Shown here in pieces: positions 1-5,270 of a stretch of 5,425 nt of DNA. Origin of the DNA: Campylobacterales bacterium (GTDB lineage Bacteria > Campylobacterota > Campylobacteria > Campylobacterales > Arcobacteraceae); NCBI GenBank assembly GCA_027064245.1, contig JAMOPZ010000474.1:1-5425 (forward strand), written 5' to 3'. Numbering within the stretch: the stretch's first letter is position 1; each line of letters opens with the position of its first letter. Made by a program: the position numbers and the translations under genes. The notes under the pieces were generated by a model. That model did not search any database and was not told the origin of the DNA. It worked only from the letters and a program-made list of their open reading frames with translations.

Positions 1-258
1 ATCAAAAGTAAATTTCTCAAATTCACCTTGAGGAAACACAGTGTCATTATGTCCTAAAAAAAGTATCTTATCCCCTGATGTTTTAGAAGTAGTAAATAAA
101 AGATGATCACCTATATCTTCTCTTTTGTATCGTGTAAATTCAAATCCCAAAGGTTGAAGATAGGAAACCATAAGATCCCCTACTTTATCAACACCTTGTT
201 TATTTTTTGTATATGAGTTTGTTTTACATATAGTTTCAAGATCTCTTAGATATTGCAT
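1..258 (-). CDS. M20-family metallopeptidase (glutamate carboxypeptidase-like), N-terminal 86 codons only
   Basis: This is a partial gene: the reading frame is open from ATG at 258 to the window edge at base 1 and continues outside. It reads MQYLRDLETICKTNSYTKNK at the start, then GVDKVGDLMVSYLQPLGFEF, and carries the motif GHNDTVFP at residues 69-76. In M20 peptidases this HxD motif supplies a zinc-binding His (H70) and a metal-bridging Asp (D72). The N-terminal pattern resembles carboxypeptidase G2/ArgE-type enzymes, which cleave C-terminal amino acids or acyl-amino acids. There is no signal peptide, so a cytoplasmic location is inferred. ATG 258 is the first start after an in-frame stop at 274-276. 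A Shine-Dalgarno AAGGA (269-273) lies inside the last codons of the upstream cytochrome gene, whose stop is only 8 bases away, so the two are probably co-transcribed. The substrate cannot be told, and most of the catalytic domain lies outside. Confidence 0.82.
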   Translation of the reverse strand, partial: MQYLRDLETICKTNSYTKNKQGVDKVGDLMVSYLQPLGFEFTRYKREDIGDHLLFTTSKTSGDKILFLGHNDTVFPQGEFEKFTFD

Positions 259-266
259 CTGATATA

Positions 267-965
267 CTAATCCTTATTTTTTTTTCTAAGAACTTCATCT
301 ATATATTTTATAACACTATGTAATTTAAAGTCATTATATTTTTTCTTCCAAGATGGCATATCTGTTTTAAACGCACCAAAATAGTGTCCACCATACTTAG
401 CATATAAAAATATTTGATCTTTAGTTAATAAAGTTTTTGTTAAATCATAAGGATATATAGAGTTTATAGGGTTTTTTGTAGCAACACCATCCCCTTGCCC
501 TTTTGATCCATGACACCAACCACAATTTCTTTTATAGATCTTTTTACCCCATTTTGCCATCTTTTTATCTTTATTTTTAGGAATTGGTTGTGATTCTTTT
601 AATAAAGTATTTATTCTTTTTTCTCTATCAGGATGAAAGTGATGTACAATATAATAAGTAACTGCTCTTAACTGTTCTTCATTATAAACAGAATCAAATG
701 ATGGCATAATATCTGCCTTTGCACCCCAATAGTGTGCACCAAACTTTGTTGTAAGATATGTTTGATTTTGATCTAGAAGTGTTTTAGTTAAATCTCTTGG
801 TTTTACTACAAGTTGCATCTGAGTTTTTGCTTTACCATCTACACCATGACAAGAGATACAAGTCTCTTCATAGATCTGTTTACCTAGATCAAATTGATCC
901 TGATCTAATTGTGAGGCATATAAAGATAAAGCCATAAAACCAAATGAGAATAATATTTTTTTCAT
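267..965 (-). CDS. periplasmic di-heme cytochrome c with two tandem homologous domains
   Basis: The product has 232 residues, starting at MKKILFSF (ATG 965). An in-frame ATG at 1019 would add 18 residues and run into the cupredoxin gene, but it would bury the evident signal peptide (residues 1-18, ending LYAS), so I reject it. Two heme-binding CxxCH motifs are present: CISCH at 36-40 and CGWCH at 148-152. Each is followed at the same distance by DLTKTLL (58-64, 174-180) and by an MPS motif (M87, M203) that probably provides the sixth heme ligand. The two halves are clearly homologous, so the protein is an internal duplication of a class I-type mono-heme cytochrome c. It should act in the periplasm as an electron carrier. 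It lies 8 bases after the cupredoxin stop and follows the peroxidase-like gene, which suggests it exchanges electrons with them. Its exact partner is inferred. Confidence 0.88.
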   Translation of the reverse strand: MKKILFSFGFMALSLYASQLDQDQFDLGKQIYEETCISCHGVDGKAKTQMQLVVKPRDLTKTLLDQNQTYLTTKFGAHYWGAKADIMPSFDSVYNEEQLRAVTYYIVHHFHPDREKRINTLLKESQPIPKNKDKKMAKWGKKIYKRNCGWCHGSKGQGDGVATKNPINSIYPYDLTKTLLTKDQIFLYAKYGGHYFGAFKTDMPSWKKKYNDFKLHSVIKYIDEVLRKKNKD

Positions 966-973
966 AATTATAT

Positions 974-1279
974 CTATTTTGCTGTTACTTCTAATAACAT
1001 ATTTGGATGTATAGCACACTCAACATTAAATTTACCTGCAACTTTTACTGTTATAGTTTTATCTACACCTGGTTTTTGCATACCTATATCAAATTCATTT
1101 GCTTCATCATCTGTATAAGCATTGTGAGCAAATGGATCTGAATTTTTAAATGTGATAGTATCACCAACTTTCACATTTAAAGTATGTGGAATAAAAGTTT
1201 TATCTTTTTGATCCACTATATGATTTGCTCCAAGAAGTAATGTTGAAGCTAAGCCAAGCCCTATAAGTAATTTTGTCAT
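974..1279 (-). CDS. small periplasmic cupredoxin (amicyanin/plastocyanin-like blue copper protein)
   Basis: The 101-residue protein has a short hydrophobic export signal (residues 1 to about 18, LLIGLGLASTLLLGA) and one cupredoxin domain. The hallmark residues are visible: VKVGDTITFKNSD (36-48), the first copper His in FAHNAY (H52), and the C-terminal loop CAIHPNM supplying C88, H91 and M94. The C-x2-H-x2-M spacing is the short loop known from amicyanin; plastocyanin and pseudoazurin have C-x2-H-x4-M. A type 1 mononuclear copper site and one-electron transfer in the periplasm follow from the family. The start is fixed by a strong ribosome binding site, AAGGAGAG, which sits just after the stop of the peroxidase-like gene 15 bases upstream. 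The next gene, a di-heme cytochrome, begins 8 bases after the stop. It is probably an electron donor or acceptor for one of these neighbours; which one cannot be read from sequence. Confidence 0.9.
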   Translation of the reverse strand: MTKLLIGLGLASTLLLGANHIVDQKDKTFIPHTLNVKVGDTITFKNSDPFAHNAYTDDEANEFDIGMQKPGVDKTITVKVAGKFNVECAIHPNMLLEVTAK

Positions 1280-1294
1280 ATTTTCTCTCCTTAT

Positions 1295-2305
1295 TTAGTT
1301 TGGAAATACTGTAGGTATAACGACAGGAAGATCAGGACCACTTAAAGATTTTAAGAATGCTGTAATTTGATCTATATCTTTAGATGTTAAATTTCTATTT
1401 TTTATCATAGAAGATACTCCTGCTTTACCTGGATATCTTCCACCATTTCCACAAATAGCAACTGCCTCTTGAAGAGTTTGTACACTTCCATCATGAAAAT
1501 ATGGTCCAGATTTTTCTACATCTCTTAAGGTTGGTGTTTTAAATGCGTGAGCCCAAGCTTTTCTTTTCATTTTTAACTTTTGTCTACCTATATCATCATC
1601 ACCTAATCCTACATTTTGAAAACTTCCATCTGTAAAATTGTATCCATCATGACAATCAGTACAATGACCTTTACCTTTAAATAAGCTCCAACCCATAGCT
1701 GCATCTGCTGATATAGCATTTTTATTACCTTTTAGGTATAGATCAAAAGGTGAAGGTAATGATATAACAGTTCTTTCAAACGATGCTATAGCTTTTACTA
1801 TAAGATCTGGAGTAATCTCTTTCTTTGGATATGCTTTTGCAAACATAGCTTTATACCCTTTATTTCCTTTAACAAATTTTGCTACATCTTCAAGTTTCAT
1901 ATCCATCTCAACATGTGCTTGCATAGGACCCATAGCTTGTTCTTCTAAACTTCTTGCTCTTCCGTCCCAAAACTGATGTGATTGAAATGCAGTATTTAAA
2001 ACTGTAGGAGAATTTCTAGGACCAACTCGTCCAAATACACCTATAGCTTTAGCATGACCATCTGACCAACCTTTTTTTGGATCATGACAAGTAGCACATG
2101 AAACTCTACCATCTTTTGAATATCTTGGATCAAAATATAAAATTCGTCCTAATTCTACTTTTTGTTTTGTCATAACATTATCTTTTGGTGCAGGAACTTT
2201 TGATGGCATAATAAATTTCGCATCACTATTTCTTTTTGCTACTAAACTAACACTAACAACTGATGATGCTAATACTATTGAGGCAACTACTTTACTTAAT
2301 TTCAT
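1295..2305 (-). CDS. di-heme cytochrome c peroxidase / MauG-family protein
   Basis: The product has 336 residues with a signal peptide (about 1-23, ending SLVA), so it acts in the periplasm. Two heme motifs, CATCH (70-74) and CTDCH (215-219), mark the two domains of the bacterial CCP/MauG family. Other family marks are VGPRNSPTVLN (94-104), FWDGRA (112-117), EEQAMGP (121-127), VEM (132-134), KTPTLRDV (256-263) and GPYFHDGS (267-274). By spacing, W113, Q123 and E133 match the inter-heme Trp and the distal-pocket Gln and Glu of known members. The likely reaction is reduction of hydrogen peroxide to water; a MauG-like oxidation of a protein substrate is the alternative. Two departures stand out: the His 16 residues after CxxCH in classical peroxidases is V90, and the C-terminal heme's axial-ligand position is Cys (C285). 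The start has AGGAG five bases upstream. It leads the cluster with the cupredoxin and cytochrome genes. Confidence 0.9.
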   Translation of the reverse strand: MKLSKVVASIVLASSVVSVSLVAKRNSDAKFIMPSKVPAPKDNVMTKQKVELGRILYFDPRYSKDGRVSCATCHDPKKGWSDGHAKAIGVFGRVGPRNSPTVLNTAFQSHQFWDGRARSLEEQAMGPMQAHVEMDMKLEDVAKFVKGNKGYKAMFAKAYPKKEITPDLIVKAIASFERTVISLPSPFDLYLKGNKNAISADAAMGWSLFKGKGHCTDCHDGYNFTDGSFQNVGLGDDDIGRQKLKMKRKAWAHAFKTPTLRDVEKSGPYFHDGSVQTLQEAVAICGNGGRYPGKAGVSSMIKNRNLTSKDIDQITAFLKSLSGPDLPVVIPTVFPN

Positions 2306-2434
2306 AAGAACTCCTATAATTTTAAAAATGAATTTATTTTTTTCTTAAATAGCTTTAAAACAATTTAAAAAAAACATATTGACTGATTATCTAATATTTT
2401 ATATTAAAACAAAATTAAAGATACCTATAAAATT
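2306..2434 (-). promoter_or_regulatory. AT-rich gap upstream of the peroxidase cluster; promoter expected but not resolved
   Basis: These 129 bases separate psd from the peroxidase-like gene and are the natural place for the promoter of the four-gene cluster. They are almost all A and T, so several TATAAT-like strings occur by chance and I cannot pick a -10 with confidence. The only clear signal is the ribosome binding site AGGAG at about 2311-2315, five bases from the ATG at 2305. A weak hairpin followed by eight T (minus strand) is listed separately. No good match to a Fur, PerR or FNR operator was found by eye. Confidence 0.4.
2367..2397 (-). terminator. weak candidate intrinsic terminator after psd
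   Basis: On the minus strand, arms 2393-2397 and 2376-2380 pair over five A-T pairs. After a one-base bulge at 2392, GA/TC pairs (2390-2391 with 2381-2382) extend the stem, and a run of eight T (2367-2374) follows almost at once. It lies about 38 bases after the psd stop codon, where a terminator would be expected. The stem is almost all A-T and short, so it may not work alone. The same bases form an imperfect dyad that could instead be an operator. Confidence 0.3.
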
Positions 2435-3244
2435 TTATAAATTTTTTGCTATAATTTTAGTATAGTTTACTTTTTGATTTTCAAGATCTTCTAGTTCTAC
2501 CATATCTTTTTCCCAAAAAATCAATACTGTAGAACCCATCTCAAAATAACCCAAACAATCACCTTTTTTTAAACTTAAATTATCATATTTATACACACTT
2601 ACTGATCTTGTATTAGTATTTGTTTTTACTCTTGGTTCAAATGTAAATACCATTTTACCCACATTTAAAGCCCCTACAAAAACCATATAAAAATATCTAT
2701 TAGTAACTGTCTTACACTCTATAATAACTCTTTCATTTTCTAAAAAAAGATCTTTTTGTTTATTTAAATATACAAAATTAACAGGATATAACTTTCCTGG
2801 TACATGAATAAGTTTAGTAATAGTAGCATCATATGATAGATGATACCTATGATAATCTTTTGGACTTAAATAAAAATTCATAAACTTACCATCAAGAAGT
2901 TTTTTATAGCCTTTATAACAATATAGTGTTAAAAGATCTTCAATATTATAACTCATCCCTTTTATTTGTAAAGCTGTATCTTTTTGTATATCCCCACTTG
3001 CACTTACAAAACTATCAGCTGGAGATATAAATGTATTATTTGAAGTATCAAATTCTCTAGGCTTTTTCAAAGCTCTAGTAAAAAGAGCATTTAAAGTTTT
3101 GTAATTATTAGGAGATTCAAACTCACTCATATCAAGGCCTAGTAGTTTTACATATCCTGTATTTATAATATTCTGTATTGGTTGAAAAAATTGCGTAGTA
3201 GCAAATGTATGAAACTTTTGCGAAATAGTATTTGTAATATGCAT
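2435..3244 (-). CDS. psd: phosphatidylserine decarboxylase proenzyme
   Basis: This membrane-associated enzyme converts phosphatidylserine to phosphatidylethanolamine, the last step of that phospholipid's synthesis. The 269-residue product carries the family signatures in order: LNALFTRALK (51-60), PADS (75-78, with D77 the likely catalytic Asp), FYLSPKDYHRYH (124-135, with H132 and H135), VGALNVG (190-196) and YFEMGSTV (233-240). In this family the chain cuts itself before the Ser of the GST motif, here S238, to give a small alpha chain whose N-terminal Ser becomes the pyruvoyl cofactor. The E. coli motif is LGST; here it reads MGST, a conservative change that should keep activity. The length is slightly under that of the E. 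coli enzyme. The start at 3244 has AAGGA eight bases upstream. The gene stands alone between the terminator of the rplM-rpsI operon and a 129-base gap, so it probably has its own promoter in 3245-3270. Confidence 0.95.
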   Translation of the reverse strand: MHITNTISQKFHTFATTQFFQPIQNIINTGYVKLLGLDMSEFESPNNYKTLNALFTRALKKPREFDTSNNTFISPADSFVSASGDIQKDTALQIKGMSYNIEDLLTLYCYKGYKKLLDGKFMNFYLSPKDYHRYHLSYDATITKLIHVPGKLYPVNFVYLNKQKDLFLENERVIIECKTVTNRYFYMVFVGALNVGKMVFTFEPRVKTNTNTRSVSVYKYDNLSLKKGDCLGYFEMGSTVLIFWEKDMVELEDLENQKVNYTKIIAKNL

Positions 3245-3270
3245 TATAGCTATCCTTAAAATATAAAATT

Positions 3271-3306
3271 AAAAAAAATGCCAAAAAGATAAAAATCTCT
3301 TTGACA
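3271..3306 (-). terminator. rho-independent terminator of the rplM-rpsI operon
   Basis: Reading the minus strand, a 12-base stem arm (3306-3295), a four-base TTTT loop (3294-3291) and the complementary arm (3290-3279) form a full 12-bp stem with two G-U pairs and no mismatch. It is followed directly by eight T (3278-3271). It begins 23 bases after the rpsI stop codon. There is no T run on the plus-strand side, so it works in one direction only. Confidence 0.88.
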
Positions 3307-3329
3307 TCTCGAAGTGTAAAAAAGGACAA

Positions 3330-3719
3330 TTATCTTTTTGAGAATTGTGGGCTTCTTCTTGCTTTTCTTCGACCTGGTTTTTTTCTTTCTACTACTCTTG
3401 CATCTCTTGTTAATAATCCATAAGGTTTAAGAATAGTTCTAAATTGTTCATCGTAAGCAACTAATGCTCTAGAAATACCATGTCTTAAAGCATCAGCTTG
3501 AGCAGAATATCCACCACCTAATGTTTTTGCTACGATATTTACAGATTCTAATTGTTTAGATACTTCTAGAGGTTGTCTAACTCTTTTTTTAATAGCTTCA
3601 TGACCACCTAGCCATACATTTAAAGGTTGACCATTTACTATAATTTCACCTTTTCCTACTTCTAACCAAACTTTTGCAATTGCAGTTTTTCTTTTTCCTG
3701 TTGCGTAAACTTTTGCCAT
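3330..3719 (-). CDS. rpsI: 30S ribosomal protein S9
   Basis: A 129-residue small-subunit ribosomal protein that binds 16S rRNA; its C-terminal tail reaches towards the P-site tRNA. The signatures are complete: YATGKRKTAIAKV (5-17), IIVNGQPL (26-33), the S9 signature GGGYSAQADALRHGISRAL (68-86) and the basic tail ending RRSPQFSKR, with the terminal SKR typical of the family. The length is normal. The start at 3719 follows the rplM stop by only four bases, and its ribosome binding site AAGGA (3727-3731) lies inside the last codons of rplM, which points to translational coupling. The rplM-rpsI order is the usual bacterial one. A strong terminator follows the gene. Confidence 0.98.
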   Translation of the reverse strand: MAKVYATGKRKTAIAKVWLEVGKGEIIVNGQPLNVWLGGHEAIKKRVRQPLEVSKQLESVNIVAKTLGGGYSAQADALRHGISRALVAYDEQFRTILKPYGLLTRDARVVERKKPGRRKARRSPQFSKR

Positions 3720-3723
3720 CTAA

Positions 3724-4143
3724 TTATCCTTGTACCTGAGCTGTATGTGGGTGATTTTCACCTGCATATACTTTTAAGTTTTTAAGTATTTTTGCACCTA
3801 ATTTTGTTTTTGGTAACATCCCTCTTGTTGCTAATTTGTATAGCTTTTCAGGATTGTTTTCTAACATATCTGCCATTTTATGTGTTTTTGTAGAACCAAA
3901 ATATCCAGAGTGTGTATAGTAGTTTTTAGACTCCATTTTTGCACCTGTGAATTTTGCTTTGCTAGCATTGATAATAATAACATTATCTCCACAATCAACA
4001 TTTGGTGTAAATGTTGGTTTATGTTTACCTCTTAATTTAGAAGCAACCTCTGTGATAATTCTACCAAATATTTTATCAGTAGCATCTACAACAATCCACT
4101 CTTTTTTAACTTCAGCTTGATTTATACTTTTTGTAAATTTCAT
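3724..4143 (-). CDS. rplM: 50S ribosomal protein L13
   Basis: A 139-residue large-subunit protein that binds 23S rRNA and assembles early. Family features are WIVVDATDKIFGR (16-28), ASKLRGKHKPTFTP (34-47), a core with GDNVIIINA (52-60), RGMLPKTKLG (107-116) and the C-terminal LKVYAGENHPHTAQ (123-136). The length is close to the usual 140-145 residues. The ATG at 4143 is preceded by a modest AAAGGG about 11 bases upstream. It is the first gene of a two-gene operon with rpsI. Its promoter must lie in the 186-base divergent gap, where an inverted repeat overlaps a possible -10 element. In E. coli, L13 is reported to repress its own operon at translation; nothing here tests that. Confidence 0.98.
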   Translation of the reverse strand: MKFTKSINQAEVKKEWIVVDATDKIFGRIITEVASKLRGKHKPTFTPNVDCGDNVIIINASKAKFTGAKMESKNYYTHSGYFGSTKTHKMADMLENNPEKLYKLATRGMLPKTKLGAKILKNLKVYAGENHPHTAQVQG

Positions 4144-4329
4144 AATAAACTGTACCCTTTCTTGAAATAAGTGTGCAATGATAGTGTAATATACTTAAGA
4201 TAACCTTAATTTAAGTATATTTAAAGTAAAAAATATTTAAACATAATTTGATCGTAGATAACAGATAAAAATATTTTAAATTTAATTTGGTATTATAGTA
4301 TAAAAAATATCAAAAAAGGATTTTAAAAT
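4144..4329. promoter_or_regulatory. divergent intergenic region between rplM-rpsI and the cation transporter gene
   Basis: This 186-base gap must serve transcription both ways. For the transporter (plus strand), TATTAT at 4291-4296 or TATAGT at 4294-4299, preceded by TTTGG, is a reasonable -10 element. No -35 consensus is seen, which is common in Campylobacterota. The ribosome binding site AAAGGA (4315-4320) lies nine bases before ATG 4330. For rplM (minus strand), TATATT at 4193-4188 and TATCAT at 4183-4178 are possible -10 elements. The first would leave a leader of about 40 bases. The inverted repeat at 4188-4221 is listed separately. No small gene was seen. Confidence 0.5.
4188..4221. repeat. 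11-bp perfect inverted repeat, possible operator
   Basis: The arm AATATACTTAA (4188-4198) is the exact reverse complement of TTAAGTATATT (4211-4221), with a 12-base spacer. Nested inside, TTAAG (4195-4199) and CTTAA (4205-4209) form a second five-base dyad. No T run of useful length follows on either strand, so a terminator is unlikely. It lies 45 bases upstream of the rplM start and overlaps a possible -10 element for that operon, so a protein binding site is the more likely use. The region is very AT-rich, which lowers the weight of any dyad. Confidence 0.5.
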
Positions 4330-5244
4330 ATGACTTTACAAAAAAAAGCTACAGTAGTATCAAGTAGTGTTGCTGCTTTTTTAACACTTATAAAATTTAC
4401 TATAGGTATTTTAAGTGGAAGTGTTGCAGTTCTTGCTAGTGCTGTTGATAGTATCTTAGATATGTTTGTATCGCTTTTTAATTATTATGCTATTAATAAT
4501 TCTGAGAAACCAGCAGATGAAGTTTTTAATTATGGTAGAGGTAAAATTGAGGCTTTAGCATCTGTTATTGAGGGTGTGATTATTACTATGTCTGGTCTTT
4601 TTTTACTTTACACTGCTATAAAAAAATACTATACTCATGAAGTATCATCTTATCTTAGTGTATCATTGTTAATTATGATTATATCTTTAATTGTGACTAT
4701 TGCACTTGTAATTTATCTAAATAAAGTAGCAAAAAAAACAAACAATATGGTAATAAAAGCAGATGCTTTACATTATAAAACTGATGTTTGGGTAAATGGA
4801 GCTGTTTTATTTTCTATAATAATAGTATATTTTACTGGATACGAAATAGTAGATATTATTATAGGTGCAGCAATCTCTGTATTTATTATATATAGTGCAT
4901 ATGAACTAATTCAAGAGGGAGTTTTGGTACTTCTTGATCGTGCATTAGATGATGAGATATCAAAAAAAATTATTGATATTATTGAGACTCAAGATAAAGT
5001 AAATGATTACCATTTTTTAAAAACAAGAGGTGCAGGAAACAATAATTTTGTAGATGTTCATATTGTATTTGATTGTGTTATTACTTTGTTTGAAGCACAT
5101 AAAATAGCTGATATAATAGAAGACCAAATTAAAGAGATTGATGATCAAAAAGATTGGATTATTACTATTCATATGGATCCTTATGATGATTCTGATATAA
5201 ATTCAGATAATAATAATGAAGAAAATTGTATAATAACAAGCTAA
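4330..5244 (+). CDS. cation diffusion facilitator transporter, FieF/YiiP-like
   Basis: A 304-residue inner-membrane metal/proton antiporter that exports Zn, Fe or similar divalent metals as a dimer. Six hydrophobic segments (about 8-28, 32-55, 76-97, 108-130, 155-169, 172-194) precede a cytoplasmic domain. Aligned by motif to E. coli YiiP, the transport site is complete: D40 and D44 in AVDSILD, H148 and D152 in ALHYKTD. The cytoplasmic dimer site is also complete: H228, H244, H257, H281 and D283. LLDRAL (201-206), at the junction with the cytoplasmic domain, is conserved too. The third site is not: the two His of YiiP (H71, H75) are F66 and R70 here. The C-terminus ends in an acidic, Asn-rich tail (about 283-300). 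The start has AAAGGA nine bases upstream. The SurA/PpiD-like gene follows after 26 bases and may share the transcript. The metal cannot be read with certainty; Zn/Fe is inferred from the DD-HD site. Confidence 0.93.
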   Translation: MTLQKKATVVSSSVAAFLTLIKFTIGILSGSVAVLASAVDSILDMFVSLFNYYAINNSEKPADEVFNYGRGKIEALASVIEGVIITMSGLFLLYTAIKKYYTHEVSSYLSVSLLIMIISLIVTIALVIYLNKVAKKTNNMVIKADALHYKTDVWVNGAVLFSIIIVYFTGYEIVDIIIGAAISVFIIYSAYELIQEGVLVLLDRALDDEISKKIIDIIETQDKVNDYHFLKTRGAGNNNFVDVHIVFDCVITLFEAHKIADIIEDQIKEIDDQKDWIITIHMDPYDDSDINSDNNNEENCIITS

Positions 5245-5270
5245 ATAAAAATAAAGAGGACTAAAATAGT

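Noticed and set aside
966..1019. Upstream in-frame ATG that would lengthen the di-heme cytochrome by 18 residues
   Set aside because: It would overlap the end of the cupredoxin gene by 46 bases and put a polar, charged stretch before the clear signal peptide MKKILFSFGFMALSLYAS.
2383..2400. FNR box upstream of the peroxidase-like gene
   Set aside because: Only about six of ten consensus positions match TTGAT-N4-ATCAA at the best centre, which is weak in such AT-rich DNA; kept only as a low-interest dyad.
2435..3244. MGST in place of LGST as a sign of an inactive phosphatidylserine decarboxylase
   Set aside because: The Gly-Ser-Thr core that undergoes self-cleavage is intact, the catalytic Asp and His motifs are present, and the residue before GST is known to vary in the family.
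3279..3306. Bidirectional terminator also serving a plus-strand gene
   Set aside because: No T run follows the stem on the plus strand and there is no plus-strand gene to its left.
3132..3329. 65-residue minus-strand open frame rich in Tyr, Phe and Ile
   Set aside because: It overlaps the psd N-terminus in another frame, crosses the terminator of the rplM-rpsI operon, and its composition is what AT-rich non-coding DNA gives.
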